64,000 nt of DNA from NCBI RefSeq assembly GCF_014648195.1, contig NZ_BMQQ01000003.1:120931-184930 (forward strand). Reading direction: 5' to 3'. The notes under the pieces are model-generated. The model ran no database searches. It was not told where the DNA came from and was given only the letters and a program-made list of their open reading frames with translations. The position numbers and the translations under genes were made by a program. Shown here piece by piece: positions 24,623-40,363 of this stretch (within the stretch, counting starts at the first letter, position 1; every line of letters starts with the position of its first letter). This DNA is from Streptomyces purpureus. GTDB taxonomy: Bacteria > Actinomycetota > Actinomycetes > Streptomycetales > Streptomycetaceae.

Positions 24623-24750
24623 CGCGCGACCTCGTCTTTCCTTGACGTAGGGGACTTCTGGCGCCCGACTATACACACCGACCGATATCGATTGGTGACC
24701 TACCGGGGGGTCAACTACCGCCCGTACGCAGCGCCACACCACAAAGCAAT

Positions 24751-24780
24751 CGGCCCGGACGGAGAATTCCGTCCGGGCCG
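24751..24780. terminator. Terminator downstream of tRNA-Ile
   Basis: Perfect 13-bp stem (24751-24763 with 24768-24780) around a GAAT loop, 10 bp past the tRNA 3' end. Confidence 0.88.
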
Positions 24781-24790
24781 ATCATGTCTG

Positions 24791-24864
24791 TGGGGCTAAC
24801 AGGATTTGAACCTGTGGCCTCATCCTTATCAGGGATGCGCTCTAACCAACTGAGCTATAGCCCC
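24791..24864 (-). tRNA. tRNA-Ile (anticodon GAT)
   Basis: 74 nt on the minus strand. It starts GGGGCTATAGCTCAGTTGG, anticodon loop CTGATAA contains GAT, T arm ACAGGTTCAAATCCTGT, acceptor TAGCCCC with discriminator A. CCA is not encoded. Typical position downstream of gyrA and DUF3566. Confidence 0.97.
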
Positions 24865-24951
24865 GCCGCGCTCTGCGGTGTATGTCCCGCGCGCTGACCT
24901 CTGAAGATTAGCGCACGTCGGGGCCAGTCCCAAAATCGGTGGTCCGCGACC

Positions 24952-25599
24952 TCACTCGTCCTCGGCGAGCGTGAGCTCCACACCGCCCACGAAACCGGCC
25001 GACAGGTTGTAGATGAACGCCCCGAGCGTAGCCAGCGCTGTGGCGAGGACCACATCGATGACCGCGATCACCGAGGTGAACATGAGCACCCGCGGCAGCG
25101 ACAGGAACGACTGCAGATCGAAGCCGTTGCTCTCGTTGGAGCCGGTGGCCTCGCTGATCGTGCCGCCGACCGTGGAGAAGACGCCCATGGCGTCCATGAC
25201 CATCCACAGCACCGCCGCCGCCACGACCGTGCAGATGCCCAGCGCGATGGAGAGCAGGAAGCTGACCTTCATCACCGACCACGGGTCGGCCTTGGCGACC
25301 CGCAGCCGCGCCTTGCGTGTGCGCGGCGTCGTCTTCGCACCCGTACGCGGCCGGCGCACCGCCGAGGCGGCGGCGCCGCCCTGGCCGTCGTACGCCTGCG
25401 GCGGGTGATAAGGCTGGGCCTGCTGCTGCGCGGGCTCGCGCTCGCCGGGCAGCGGCCCGTTCGCGTACGTGTCGTACGAGGGGTTCGACCCCCGAGTGTC
25501 CGTCACCACAACCCCCTGGGAGTCCGTGGCGGGGCCACGGGCACCTTTCGCTCCAGCAGCTCCAGCAGCGGCCGATCCGGCGCCCGTGGCTCCACTCAC
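24952..25599 (-). CDS. DUF3566-family membrane protein
   Basis: 215 residues, GTG start three bases past the gyrA stop; its GAGGAG site lies within the last gyrA codons, so translation is probably coupled. An N-terminal Ala/Gly/Pro-rich 100 residues precede the DUF3566 domain with two membrane helices (FLLSIALGICTVVAAAVLWMV and VIAVIDVVLATALATLGAFI) and the motif ADPWSVMKVSF. It is a conserved actinobacterial companion of gyrA. Function not established. Confidence 0.92.
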   Translation of the reverse strand: MSGATGAGSAAAGAAGAKGARGPATDSQGVVVTDTRGSNPSYDTYANGPLPGEREPAQQQAQPYHPPQAYDGQGGAAASAVRRPRTGAKTTPRTRKARLRVAKADPWSVMKVSFLLSIALGICTVVAAAVLWMVMDAMGVFSTVGGTISEATGSNESNGFDLQSFLSLPRVLMFTSVIAVIDVVLATALATLGAFIYNLSAGFVGGVELTLAEDE

Positions 25600-25602
25600 G
25601 CT

Positions 25603-28194
<2,592 letters not shown>

Positions 28195-28235
28195 TGCTGG
28201 TCGTCAGTCCTTTCGTACGGTCAGCTGAGACCGAC

Positions 28236-30803
<2,568 letters not shown>

Positions 30804-31385
30804 TCAGCCGTAGGTGTCGCCGGGGCCGACGCTTCCGGGTGCGCGCAGCGGCCCGTACCCCCGCCGGGGGCCGCCGGGTCCGAGCACCTTGATCATCCGG
30901 ACTGTCCCCTGCCCGAGGTCCTCGTTGAGCCGGGCCACCAGCCGGGGCGCCAGCAGGCGCAGCTGGGTCGCCCAGGCCGTGGAGTCGCACTGGACGGTGA
31001 GGACCCGCTCGTCCGGCTCCTCGTCGTACTTCAGGGGCACGCAGTGCTTGGCGAGATCGTCACCGACGATCTGCGGCCAGCGGCCCATCACGCCACCCAC
31101 CGCGGCGGGCGTCTCCCAGCCGCGCTCGGTGATCAGCCGGTTGATCGCGGCGCCGAGCGCCATCGGGTCCCGGCCGTCCGCGCGCGCACCGGACCTGAGC
31201 CCGCCGCCGCGCTTGGCCTGCTTCTTCTGCTGTGCCGCGGCGCCGCGCGCCTTGGCCTGCTCCTTGGCGGCGCGCAGCGCCACGCGCGCGAGGTCGACGC
31301 CGGAGGTCTCGGCGGTACCGGGCGCCCCGGGAGACATGGGGGTCACGGAGGAGCCTGAGGGCAGGGGGGAGTGCTCGTCGTTCAT
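30804..31385 (-). CDS. dciA: DUF721/DciA-like protein
   Basis: 193 residues. The ATG overlaps the recF stop as ATGA, so the two are coupled. A basic, disordered N terminus ([22 protein letters not shown]) precedes the DUF721 domain ([64 protein letters not shown]). DciA proteins act in helicase loading in bacteria lacking DnaC/DnaI, which fits this origin-proximal place next to recF, dnaN and dnaA. Confidence 0.92.
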   Translation of the reverse strand: MNDEHSPLPSGSSVTPMSPGAPGTAETSGVDLARVALRAAKEQAKARGAAAQQKKQAKRGGGLRSGARADGRDPMALGAAINRLITERGWETPAAVGGVMGRWPQIVGDDLAKHCVPLKYDEEPDERVLTVQCDSTAWATQLRLLAPRLVARLNEDLGQGTVRMIKVLGPGGPRRGYGPLRAPGSVGPGDTYG

Positions 31386-32503
31386 ACCCGCTCCACCGTC
31401 CCGCCCGCCACCTCGTACCGCGCCCCGGCCAGCACGCCGGGTACGTCGTCGTCGACCGCCGCCGTGACGAGCACCTGCTCGCCCGGGGCCACCAGCTCGG
31501 CCAGCCGCTCCCGGCGGCGTGCGTCGAGCTCGGCGAAGACGTCGTCGAGGACGAGGACGGGCTCATTGCCCTCGGCGCGCAGCAGGTCGTACGAGGCGAG
31601 CCGGAGCGCCAGAGCGTACGACCAGGATTCGCCGTGGCTCGCGTACCCCTTCGCCGGGAGCTCGCCCAGCTTGAGCAGCAGCTCGTCGCGGTGCGGTCCG
31701 ACCAGCGTCACTCCGCGCTCGATCTCCTGCTTGCGTGCCTCGGCGAGCGCCGCGATGAGCTGCTCGTAGAGCTCCTCGCGGGTGTGGCCGGTGCCGGGGG
31801 CGGACGGCCGGTACTCCAGCAGAATCGGTCCGCCACCCGGTGCGAGCTGCTCGTACGCCTTGTCCGCCAGCGGCTGCAGGGTCGCGACCAGGTCCAGCCG
31901 CTGGGCCAGCAGCTCCGCCCCGACCCGGGCCAGATGCTGGTCCCACACGTCGAGGGTGGACAGGTCCATCGTCCGGCCGCCGTGCCGCCGTGCCATGGCG
32001 GCGGACTTGAGGAGGGTGTTGCGCTGCTTCAGAACGCGGTCGTAGTCGGAGCGCACGCCCGCCATCCGCGGCGACCGCGCCGTGATCAGCTCGTCGAGAA
32101 AGCGGCGGCGCTCGCCCGGGTCGCCCTTGACGAGGGCGAGATCCTCCGGGGCGAACAGCACGGTCCGTACAATCCCCAGCACGTCACGCGGCCTGACCTG
32201 CGACGACCTGTTGATACGGGCGCGGTTGGCGCGCCCCGGGTTGAGCTCGAGCTCGACCAGCTGGGAGCGTTCGCCCTGGGTGACGGCCGCCCGGATGACG
32301 GCCCGCTCGGCGCCCATCCGCACCAGGGGCGCGTCCGAGGAGACCCGGTGGCTGCCGAGGGTGGCGAGATAGCCGACGGCCTCGACGAGGTTGGTCTTGC
32401 CTTGTCCGTTGGCGCCCACGAAGGCGGTGACGCCCGGGTCGAGCGGGACCTCGACCCGGGCGTACGAGCGGAAGTCGGCCAGCGACAGATGCGTGACGTG
32501 CAT
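31382..32503 (-). CDS. recF: DNA replication and repair protein RecF
   Basis: 373 residues from ATG at 32503 ([14 protein letters not shown]). SMC-like ATPase with Walker [10 protein letters not shown], the signature region [16 protein letters not shown] and Walker [14 protein letters not shown]. It loads RecA at gapped DNA with RecO and RecR. An open frame continues upstream to 33277 through gnd but is a shadow. Canonical position next to dnaN, with gnd inserted between them as in other Streptomyces. Confidence 0.97.
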   Translation of the reverse strand: MHVTHLSLADFRSYARVEVPLDPGVTAFVGANGQGKTNLVEAVGYLATLGSHRVSSDAPLVRMGAERAVIRAAVTQGERSQLVELELNPGRANRARINRSSQVRPRDVLGIVRTVLFAPEDLALVKGDPGERRRFLDELITARSPRMAGVRSDYDRVLKQRNTLLKSAAMARRHGGRTMDLSTLDVWDQHLARVGAELLAQRLDLVATLQPLADKAYEQLAPGGGPILLEYRPSAPGTGHTREELYEQLIAALAEARKQEIERGVTLVGPHRDELLLKLGELPAKGYASHGESWSYALALRLASYDLLRAEGNEPVLVLDDVFAELDARRRERLAELVAPGEQVLVTAAVDDDVPGVLAGARYEVAGGTVERV

Positions 32504-32530
32504 GGTGTGCGCCGACCTTCCCCCGGCTGC

Positions 32531-32550
32531 TGTGCACCCCGGGGTGCACA
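32531..32550. terminator. 20-bp perfect palindrome between recF and gnd
   Basis: TGTGCACCCCGGGGTGCACA is a gapless dyad 10 bp past the gnd stop and 28 bp before recF. It can fold as a terminator for gnd, though the lack of a loop also permits an operator role. Confidence 0.6.
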
Positions 32551-32559
32551 GCCTGTGGA

Positions 32560-33438
<879 letters not shown>

Positions 33439-33470
33439 CAGAGATTCCTTAAGCGTCGTGTGCGGTTCGT

Positions 33471-33502
33471 ACCCGCGTCCGAGCCTACGCCCGGACGCGG
33501 GT
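33471..33502. terminator. Terminator downstream of dnaN
   Basis: ACCCGCGTCCG (33471-33481) pairs with CGGACGCGGGT (33492-33502), an 11-bp stem between dnaN and gnd on the minus strand. It implies that gnd has its own promoter after the hairpin. Confidence 0.75.
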
Positions 33503-33547
33503 GCACACCTGTGGGGTCGGGCGCTCAGTCGGCGAGCCGCGGAGCGG

Positions 33548-34678
33548 TCAGCCGCTGAGCCGCACCGGCATGATCAGGTACTTGTACGCGTCGTCCGCCT
33601 CGGCGTCCACGGCCGGCTTGCCGCTGAGCAGCGCCGGCTTGGTGGAGGTGGTGAAGGAGAGCTGGGCGACCGGGGAGTCGATGGCGCTCAGGCCGTCGAG
33701 CAGGAAGGTCGGGTTGAAGGCGATCGAGATGTCGTCGCCCTCCAGCTGCGCGTCGACCCGCTCCACAGCCTGTGCGTCGTCGCTGGAGCCGGCCTCCAGG
33801 ATGAGGACGCCCTGCTCGAAGCTGAGCCGCACCGGGGTGTTCCGCTCGGCGACCAGGGCCACGCGCTTGACTGCCTCGACGAACGGGGCGGTCTCGATCA
33901 CCGCGACCGAGTTGAACTCGGTGGGGAAGAGCGTGCGGTACTTCGGCAGGTCGCCTTCGAGCAGGCGGGTGGTGGTCCGCCGGCCCGCGCCCTCGAAACC
34001 GATCAGGCCCTCGCCCGCACCGGAGCCGGAGAGCGCCAGAGTGACGGTGTCGCCGCTGGTCAGCGCCTTGGCAGTGTCCAGGAGGGTCTTCGCGGGCACC
34101 AGGGCGACGGCCGAGGCGTCCGGGGACTCCGGCTTCCACAGGAACTCACGGACCGCGAAGCGGTAGCGGTCGGTGGAGGCGAGGGTGACGGTGTCGCCCT
34201 CGATCTCGATCCGCACACCGGTGAGGACGGGCAGCGTGTCGTCGCGGCCCGCGGCGATGGCGACCTGCTGGGCGGCGGAGGCGAAGACCTCGCCGGGGAC
34301 GGTACCGGTCGCGGTCGGCATCTGGGGCAGCGCCGGGTACTCCTCCACAGGCAGGGTGTGGAGGGTGAAGCGGGAGGAGCCGCAGACCACGGTCGCCCGT
34401 ACACCGTCTGTGGAAATCTCCACCGGGCGGTTGGGGAGGGCGCGGCAGATGTCGGCGAGCAGGCGGCCGGAGACCAGGACCGTGCCGTCCTCCTCGACCT
34501 CGGCCTCCACCGAGACCCGCGCCGAGACCTCGTAGTCGAAGCTCGAGAAGCTGAGGGCGCCGTCCTCGGCCTTCAGGAGAAGGCCCGCGAGTACGGGCGC
34601 CGGCGGACGGGCCGGGAGGCTCCGGGCCACCCAGGCCACCGCCTCCGCGAGTACATCGCGCTCCACCCGGATCTTCAC
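33548..34678 (-). CDS. dnaN: DNA polymerase III beta subunit (sliding clamp)
   Basis: 376 residues, GTG start (VKIRVERDVLAEAVAWVARSLP). Three clamp domains with the typical segments LAGLLLKAEDGALSFSSFDYEVSARV, LPVLTGVRIE, ATDRYR-like STDRYRFAVRE and the C-terminal MPVRL. It encircles DNA and tethers polymerase and repair enzymes. Read away from oriC, which starts just upstream of it. Confidence 0.99.
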   Translation of the reverse strand: MKIRVERDVLAEAVAWVARSLPARPPAPVLAGLLLKAEDGALSFSSFDYEVSARVSVEAEVEEDGTVLVSGRLLADICRALPNRPVEISTDGVRATVVCGSSRFTLHTLPVEEYPALPQMPTATGTVPGEVFASAAQQVAIAAGRDDTLPVLTGVRIEIEGDTVTLASTDRYRFAVREFLWKPESPDASAVALVPAKTLLDTAKALTSGDTVTLALSGSGAGEGLIGFEGAGRRTTTRLLEGDLPKYRTLFPTEFNSVAVIETAPFVEAVKRVALVAERNTPVRLSFEQGVLILEAGSSDDAQAVERVDAQLEGDDISIAFNPTFLLDGLSAIDSPVAQLSFTTSTKPALLSGKPAVDAEADDAYKYLIMPVRLSG

Positions 34679-34805
34679 CGGAACCGCCTCCTGCTGTTGC
34701 TGGCTCTTCGTCGACTGGCGGGAACCAGTCTGACGTACGCCGCCGACAGTCGGTGCGGCTCGGGGTCAAGTCGCGACGAGAGGCACCAGAGGCTCCGGGC
34801 CCGAG

Positions 34806-35423
34806 TTGTGCACAGCCCCCTCTTCGAAGCGAATTCCCCGGTAACTCTAAGTGGGAGTAGTAGTAGGGCCTGTGGAAACCGTGGATAACGTCATCCACGC
34901 AGGTCAGACCCATTTTTTTGTCCACCGGGCCTGTGGGCGGTGCCGGTGGACAACCGGGTGCTTCTGTGGACACCGGAAAGTTCTGCACACCCGATGCACA
35001 GGCCACTGGGGTTTCTCCCCAGCGCCGTCCCCAGCTTTACCCACGTTCCCCACAGCCCAACCGTCTCCCTTGGTGTGACCGCTTTCACTCGGCACGGTGA
35101 AGCTGGGTGTTTCCTTGCCGAACAGTGGACAGCGGTGTGGAGAAGCTGTGGGCAACGGGCCGCCGCCTGTGGGCCGCCCGTGGACAACCGAGATCACACC
35201 CTGTGGACGAATCCTGTGTCCACAGGGTGTGGAGCATGCTTGGCCACAAATCCACACCCCTCTGACCTGGGATGATCAAATCTCCGCAGGGGGACCTGTG
35301 GACACGACCTGGACAACTCGGGAGTCCCCAGGCTGTGGATGGAAGATCATCCCCTGGTCTGTGGAGAACCTGCCTCGGCCTCGGCGTATTCGAACACTCT
35401 GAGGCGTGTACGCCTGTGCACAA
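34806..35423. other. oriC: Chromosomal replication origin oriC
   Basis: The 806-bp dnaN-dnaA gap carries about twenty DnaA boxes in both orientations. One-mismatch examples: TTGTGCACA 34806, CGTGGATAA 34880, TTGTCCACC 34918, GGTGGACAA 34945, TGTGGACAC 34965, TGTGGAGAA 35136, TGTGGGCAA 35147, CGTGGACAA 35179, TGTGGACGA 35202, GTGTCCACA 35216, TTGGCCACA 35240, TGTGGACAC 35297, TGTGGAGAA 35360 and TGTGCACAA 35415. Two-mismatch examples lie at 34871, 35046, 35124, 35228 and 35308. Two groups are separated by a box-poor part around 34975-35120. A T7 run at 34913-34919 is the most AT-rich spot. No box is a perfect TTGTCCACA. Replication is bidirectional, and flanking genes are read away from here apart from dnaA. 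Confidence 0.97.
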
Positions 35424-35426
35424 AGG

Positions 35427-35465
35427 CGAAGGGCGCCCGGGGACGGTGTCCCTGGACGCCCTTCG
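35427..35465. terminator. Terminator downstream of dnaA at the edge of oriC
   Basis: CGAAGGGCG (35427-35435) pairs with CGCCCTTCG (35457-35465) and an inner GGGAC/GTCCC stem extends it. It should stop dnaA transcription from entering oriC. Confidence 0.8.
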
Positions 35466-35484
35466 AGGGGGTGCGGCGGCCTTG

Positions 35485-37251
35485 TCAGCCGTTCTTGATG
35501 CGGTTGGTGAGCTCGGTGACCTGGTTGTAGATGGAGCGGCGCTCGGCCATCAGCGCCCGGATCTTGCGGTCCGCGTGCATGACGGTCGTATGGTCCCGGC
35601 CGCCGAACTGCGCACCGATCTTCGGCAGCGACAGATCGGTGAGCTCCCGGCAGAGGTACATCGCGATCTGGCGCGCCGTCACCAGCACCCGGCTGCGCGA
35701 CGATCCGCACAGGTCCTCGACCGTAAGACCGAAGTAGTCGGCGGTGGCGGCCATGATGGCGCTCGCCGTGATCTCCGGGGCGGCGTCCTCACCGCCCGGG
35801 ATCAGATCCTTCAGCACGATCTCGGTGAGCCCGAGGTCCACCGGCTGACGGTTGAGGCTCGCGAAGGCCGTCACCCGGATGAGGGCGCCCTCGAGCTCAC
35901 GGATGTTCCGCGAGATGCGCGAGGCGATGAACTCCAGCACCTCCGGCGGAGCGTTGAGCTGCTCCTGCACCGCCTTCTTGCGCAGGATCGCGATACGCGT
36001 CTCCAGCTCGGGCGGCTGCACGTCGGTGGTCAGGCCCCACTCGAAGCGGTTGCGCAGCCGGTCTTCCAGGGTCACCAGCTGCTTGGGCGGCCGGTCCGAG
36101 GAGAGCACGATCTGCTTGTTGGCGTTGTGGAGCGTGTTGAAGGTGTGGAAGAACTCCTCCTGCGTCGACTCCTTGCTCGCGAGGAACTGGATGTCGTCGA
36201 CCAGCAGGATGTCCACATCGCGGTAGCGCTTGCGGAACGTGTCGCCCTTGCCGTCGCGGATCGAGTTGATGAACTCGTTGGTGAACTCCTCGGAGCTCAC
36301 GTACCGCACCCGCGTGCCGGGGTAGAGGCTGCGCGCGTAGTGCCCGATGGCGTGCAGCAGATGGGTCTTGCCGAGCCCGGACTCCCCATAGATGAAGAGG
36401 GGGTTGTAGGCCTTCGCCGGCGCCTCGGCCACAGCGACCGCGGCCGCGTGCGCGAAGCGGTTCGACGACCCGATGACGAAGGTGTCGAAGAGGTATTTGG
36501 GGTTCAGCCGGGCGTGCGGTTCACCGGGGCCGGGGGCCTTGGCCGACTGCCCGCCGAGCGTGCCCGGACCGCCGCCAGGGGCGCCCGCGGGGCCGCCGGG
36601 GCCGCCGTGACGGGAGGGCTGGGAGTCGGGGAGCTCGGCCCGCTCCGGTCGCTGCGGTTCGTACGGCGACCGGTCGGAGGACTGCGGTCCCGGACCCCGG
36701 TAGTCGCGCTGCGGCTGCTGCGGACGCGGGCCCGCGTACGGGTCCCGCTCCTGGAAGCCGCTCAGCCGCTGCTGCTGCCAGGAGATGTCCTCCGTGGTGC
36801 GCGGCCATGCCCCGGAGTCGGGGCGCTGCTGCTGGTAGTCCGGGTAGGCGGGGCGCACGGTCGGCAGCCCGTCGTCGAGCGGCCGGTGGCTGTAGGTCTC
36901 GTACGAGTCCTGCTGCGGCCGCTCGTCGTAGCGCGGCTGCTGCTGGACCGGGGGCGCCGGGGCGGCGGGCGGCTCGCCGACCGAGTCGTCGACGGTGATC
37001 GCGATCCGGATCGGGCGGCCGCACTCGCGGCTGAGGGTGTCGCTGATCAGCGGAGCCAGCCGGCCTTCCAGGACGCGCTTGCCCCATTCGTTGGGCACGG
37101 CCAGGAGCGCGGTGTCGGCCACCAGGGCGAGCGGCTGGCAGCGCTCGATCCACTGCTTGTCCTTGGGCTCGATGCCTTGCTGGCCCTCGCCGAGCAGCTG
37201 CTCCAGCACGCGTGGCCACACTGCGGCAAGATCAGCAGGTACGTCAGCCAC
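35485..37251 (-). CDS. dnaA: Chromosomal replication initiator DnaA
   Basis: 588 residues from GTG at 37251 ([22 protein letters not shown]). The ORF reaches 37350 but the extra 33 residues run through the promoter region. Domain I (about 1-95) is followed by a very long Pro/Gly/Gln/Arg-rich domain II (about 100-255), a Streptomyces trait. The AAA+ domain has Walker [10 protein letters not shown], Walker [10 protein letters not shown] and sensor motifs, and domain IV has the signature [14 protein letters not shown]. The initiator binds the oriC boxes; a perfect DnaA box 132 bp upstream of the start suggests autoregulation. Confidence 0.99.
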   Translation of the reverse strand: MADVPADLAAVWPRVLEQLLGEGQQGIEPKDKQWIERCQPLALVADTALLAVPNEWGKRVLEGRLAPLISDTLSRECGRPIRIAITVDDSVGEPPAAPAPPVQQQPRYDERPQQDSYETYSHRPLDDGLPTVRPAYPDYQQQRPDSGAWPRTTEDISWQQQRLSGFQERDPYAGPRPQQPQRDYRGPGPQSSDRSPYEPQRPERAELPDSQPSRHGGPGGPAGAPGGGPGTLGGQSAKAPGPGEPHARLNPKYLFDTFVIGSSNRFAHAAAVAVAEAPAKAYNPLFIYGESGLGKTHLLHAIGHYARSLYPGTRVRYVSSEEFTNEFINSIRDGKGDTFRKRYRDVDILLVDDIQFLASKESTQEEFFHTFNTLHNANKQIVLSSDRPPKQLVTLEDRLRNRFEWGLTTDVQPPELETRIAILRKKAVQEQLNAPPEVLEFIASRISRNIRELEGALIRVTAFASLNRQPVDLGLTEIVLKDLIPGGEDAAPEITASAIMAATADYFGLTVEDLCGSSRSRVLVTARQIAMYLCRELTDLSLPKIGAQFGGRDHTTVMHADRKIRALMAERRSIYNQVTELTNRIKNG

Positions 37252-37622
37252 AGGGCACGCTCTCTCGCAGGTCCCACGAAGGTGTGGTTCTCGGGACGGG
37301 TCGGTTAGGGCAGGTAATGCCACAAAGGAAAAGATTCGGAGTTCAGTCACGGTAGTCGGGCCGACTGACGTGGTTCAAGTTGTTGTCCACAGCCTGTGCA
37401 CAGCGGGACCCCCTGAGCGGTCGGTTTGACCGGATGGCGTAGCCGCGCGTACCGTAACCAGGTCGAGTTGTCGATGGCTGCTGCCGCCTGCCTCCGATGG
37501 GCAAAGATCATGGTCAATGATCGTGAAGCGGTGCACTCGGGCGTATTGCGAGCTACTCGTGGGCGCACGGTGACAGCCAGGCGATGTCCCGCCACCACAC
37601 GAATCATTTCTGGAGCCCCCGA
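37252..37622. promoter_or_regulatory. dnaA-rpmH divergent promoter region with perfect DnaA box
   Basis: 371 bp without a gene. TTGTCCACA at 37383-37391 is a perfect DnaA box, with the near-box TGTGCACAG 6 bp away. The dnaA promoter is expected close to this box on the minus strand, and the rpmH promoter on the other side. A small dyad GATCAT/ATGATC lies at about 37506-37522. Confidence 0.8.
37426..37455 (+). promoter_or_regulatory. Candidate rpmH promoter
   Basis: TTGACC (37426-37431), 18-bp spacer, TACCGT (37450-37455). This resembles the principal sigma factor consensus in Streptomyces, and would give a leader of about 160 nt before rpmH. Prediction only. Confidence 0.45.
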
Positions 37623-37760
37623 GTGAGCAAGCGCACCTTCCAGCCGAACAACCGTCGTCGCGCGAAGACCCACGGCTTCCGCCTGCGCATGCGCACCCGT
37701 GCCGGCCGCGCCATCCTGGCGAACCGCCGTGCCAAGGGTCGCGCGAGCCTGTCCGCCTAA
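37623..37760 (+). CDS. rpmH: 50S ribosomal protein L34
   Basis: 45 residues, GTG start after TCTGGAG, with the full L34 sequence pattern ([34 protein letters not shown]). Too short for a 60-codon ORF cutoff. First gene of the rpmH-rnpA-yidD-yidC-jag operon read away from oriC. Confidence 0.98.
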   Translation: MSKRTFQPNNRRRAKTHGFRLRMRTRAGRAILANRRAKGRASLSA

Positions 37761-37778
37761 TCGCGTTCAGGTTGTGAC

Positions 37779-38150
37779 GTGCTGCCTACCGAGAATCGGC
37801 TGAGGCGGCGCGAGGACTTCGCAACCGCGGTACGCCGAGGACGCAGGGCTGGCCGCCCTCTACTCGTCGTCCATCTACGCAGCGGTGCCACGGACCCGCA
37901 CGCGCCTGGGGAGAGCGCTCCCCCGACGCGTGCGGGTTTCGTCGTGAGCAAGGCAGTAGGCGGTGCGGTCGTCCGTAACCAAGTCAAGCGAAGACTGCGC
38001 CACCTGGTGCGCGACCGGCTGCCCGAGCTGCCCCCCGGTAGCCTGGTTGTCGTACGGGCGCTGCCTGGAGCGGGCGACGCCGACCACACACAGCTGGCCC
38101 GAGACCTGGACGCCGCCCTCCAGCGGCTGCTGGGAGGGGGCGCGCGATGA
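37779..38150 (+). CDS. rnpA: Ribonuclease P protein component
   Basis: 123 residues, GTG start 18 bp after rpmH. The RNR-type motif is present as [16 protein letters not shown] with upstream [10 protein letters not shown], and the N terminus [13 protein letters not shown] is typical. It helps the RNase P RNA cut tRNA precursors. Its stop overlaps the next start as ATGA. Confidence 0.97.
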   Translation: MLPTENRLRRREDFATAVRRGRRAGRPLLVVHLRSGATDPHAPGESAPPTRAGFVVSKAVGGAVVRNQVKRRLRHLVRDRLPELPPGSLVVVRALPGAGDADHTQLARDLDAALQRLLGGGAR

Positions 38151-38473
38151 AGTACCCGTTGCTGGCGCTGATCAAGCTGTACCAGTGGACGATCAGCCCG
38201 CTTCTGGGGCCTGTCTGCCGGTATTACCCGTCGTGCTCCCACTACGGATTCACGGCCATCGACCGGCACGGTGCGGTGAAGGGCACGGCTCTCACCGCCT
38301 GGCGCATCCTGCGGTGCAACCCGTGGTCGCCCGGTGGGGTCGACCACGTGCCACCACGTAAGCGCCCTCGTTGGCACGAACCGCTGCGCAACGCACTGCG
38401 CGGTGGCAAGGGCGGGCGCTCAGCCGAGACGAGCCCGGCCGCAGAGACCCCGCCCCATGCTCAAGGAGCCTGA
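38147..38473 (+). CDS. yidD: Membrane protein insertion efficiency factor YidD
   Basis: 108 residues. The family core is clear ([43 protein letters not shown]), with three conserved Cys. A 35-residue basic C-terminal extension goes beyond the usual length of about 75. ATGA overlap with rnpA. Works with YidC at the membrane. Confidence 0.96.
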   Translation: MKYPLLALIKLYQWTISPLLGPVCRYYPSCSHYGFTAIDRHGAVKGTALTAWRILRCNPWSPGGVDHVPPRKRPRWHEPLRNALRGGKGGRSAETSPAAETPPHAQGA

Positions 38474-38476
38474 TTA

Positions 38477-39742
38477 GTGGACACGATTGCCAGTCTGTTC
38501 AGCTTTATCACCACACCCGTTTCCTGGATCATCGTCCAGTTCCACAAGCTGTACGGGGCGATCTTCGGCCCGGACACCGGGTGGGCCTGGGGTCTGTCCA
38601 TCGTGTCCCTGGTGGTGCTGATCCGGATCTGTCTGATCCCGCTTTTCGTGAAGCAGATCAAGTCGACCCGGAACATGCAGGCGCTCCAGCCGAAGATGAA
38701 GGCGATCCAGGAGCGCTACAAGAGCGACAAGCAGCGTCAGTCCGAAGAGATGATGAAGCTGTACAAGGAGACGGGTACCAACCCGCTCTCCTCGTGCCTT
38801 CCCATCCTGGCGCAGTCCCCGTTCTTCTTCGCCCTGTACCACGTACTGAGCAAGATCGCCTCGGGTGAGAAGATCGGCGTCCTCAACCAGAGCCTGGTGG
38901 ACAGCGCCCGTGAGGCGCACATCTTCGGCGCTCCGATCGCGGCGAAGTTCATGGACAGCCCGGAGAAGGTCGAGGCGCTCAACGCCTCCCTGACGGATGT
39001 CCGCATCGTCACCGCCGTCATGATCGTTCTGATGTCGGCGTCGCAGTTCTTCACCCAGCGCCAGCTGATGATGAAGAACGTCGACCTGTCGGTGAAGACG
39101 CCGTACATGCAGCAGCAGAAGATGCTCATGTACATCTTCCCGGTCATCTTCGCCGTGATGGGTATCAACTTCCCGGTCGGTGTCCTCGTCTACTGGCTGA
39201 CCACCAACGTGTGGACCATGGGCCAGCAGATGTACGTGATCAACCAGAACCCGACCCCGGGCAGCAAGGCGCAGGCCCACTACCTGGACCGTCTGCTGAA
39301 GAGCGTCACCTCTCACAGTGAGGTCCGCGGCCGCCGCCGTCGCAATGTCGTCCAGGCGATCGTGGCCAAGGGCAGCGACCGCAACGACAACGAGCGTCGC
39401 TTCATCGCCGGGCTGGCCAAGGCCGGCTTCGCCGCCCAGGCCAACGGCACCGTCGAGAAGAGCACCGACGCCACGGCCGAGGCCGAGGCCGCCGGCGGCG
39501 CCCGCCGCCAGCAGCCCAAGCGTCAGACCAAGGCTCAGCGCCAGTCCGCCGCTGCCCAGCAGGGCGCGGCCAAGGGCGACGAGGCCTCCTCGGAGGAGCC
39601 CAAGACCTCGCTTGAGAAGGACGCGCCGCAGGACGCCAAGCCGAAGCCGGCGGGCAAGTCCCCCTCCGGCGCCGCACGCCAAGCCAAGTCCGGACAGCGC
39701 AAGGGCCAGCAGCGGTCCAAGCACCAGTCGTCCAAGAAGTAG
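38477..39742 (+). CDS. yidC: Membrane protein insertase YidC (Oxa1 family)
   Basis: 421 residues, GTG start after AAGGAG. Five hydrophobic helices with the hydrophilic-groove Arg in [35 protein letters not shown] and [18 protein letters not shown] long basic C-terminal tail (about 300-421; Lys/Gln/Ala-rich) is typical of actinobacteria and may contact ribosomes. Inserts proteins in the membrane alone or with SecYEG. Confidence 0.97.
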   Translation: MDTIASLFSFITTPVSWIIVQFHKLYGAIFGPDTGWAWGLSIVSLVVLIRICLIPLFVKQIKSTRNMQALQPKMKAIQERYKSDKQRQSEEMMKLYKETGTNPLSSCLPILAQSPFFFALYHVLSKIASGEKIGVLNQSLVDSAREAHIFGAPIAAKFMDSPEKVEALNASLTDVRIVTAVMIVLMSASQFFTQRQLMMKNVDLSVKTPYMQQQKMLMYIFPVIFAVMGINFPVGVLVYWLTTNVWTMGQQMYVINQNPTPGSKAQAHYLDRLLKSVTSHSEVRGRRRRNVVQAIVAKGSDRNDNERRFIAGLAKAGFAAQANGTVEKSTDATAEAEAAGGARRQQPKRQTKAQRQSAAAQQGAAKGDEASSEEPKTSLEKDAPQDAKPKPAGKSPSGAARQAKSGQRKGQQRSKHQSSKK

Positions 39743-39755
39743 AAGGAGTCCATCC

Positions 39756-40265
39756 GTGACGGAAGGCACCACCTCCGCCGCCGAGGGTGGCGACACCCTG
39801 ACCCGCCTGGAGCAGGAGGGGGAGATCGCGGCCGACTACCTCGAGGGTCTGCTCGACATCGCCGATCTTGACGGCGACATCGACATGGACGTCGAGGCGG
39901 ACCGCGCTGCGGTCTCGATCGTCAGCGACGCGGGCGGCCGTGACCTGCAGAAGCTGGTCGGCCGTGACGGCGAGGTCCTGGAGGCGCTCCAGGAGCTGAC
40001 GCGCCTGGCCGTGCACCGGGAGACCGGGGACCGCAGCCGGCTGATGCTGGACATCGCGGGCTTCCGGGCCAAGAAGCGTGCCGAGCTGGCCGAGCTCGGT
40101 GCCCAGGCCGCCGACGATGTCAAGAAGTCCGGTGAGCCGGTCAAGCTGGCCCCGATGACGCCGTTCGAGCGCAAGGTCGTGCACGACGCGGTCGCGGCCG
40201 CGGGTCTGCGCAGCGAGTCGGAGGGCGAGGAGCCGCAGCGCTTCGTCGTCGTCCTGCCCGCCTGA
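39756..40265 (+). CDS. jag: Jag/KhpB RNA-binding protein (KH and R3H domains)
   Basis: 169 residues from GTG at 39756 with GAAGGAG seven bases upstream; a longer plus-strand frame from 39318 runs out of phase through yidC and is rejected. KH-type domain (about 45-110; IVSDAGGRDLQKLVGRDGEVLEALQELTRLAV) and R3H domain (about 120-169; MTPFERKVVHDAVAAAGL). The N-terminal Jag domain of Firmicutes is absent. Post-transcriptional regulator linked to envelope growth in other bacteria. Confidence 0.94.
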   Translation: MTEGTTSAAEGGDTLTRLEQEGEIAADYLEGLLDIADLDGDIDMDVEADRAAVSIVSDAGGRDLQKLVGRDGEVLEALQELTRLAVHRETGDRSRLMLDIAGFRAKKRAELAELGAQAADDVKKSGEPVKLAPMTPFERKVVHDAVAAAGLRSESEGEEPQRFVVVLPA

Positions 40266-40279
40266 CCCTTCTTGTACTG

Positions 40280-40309
40280 TCGGCCCCGTCTGTTCGCAGG
40301 CGGGGCCGA
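40280..40309 (+). terminator. Terminator after jag
   Basis: TCGGCCCCG (40280-40288) and CGGGGCCGA (40301-40309) with an inner CTG/CAG stem and TTCG loop, followed by TCTTTG. Ends the rpmH-jag operon. Confidence 0.88.
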
Positions 40310-40363
40310 TCTTTGTCAGCCTGATATTCAGCCACCCCAGTGCGGTACGGAAGGACGGTTCCC

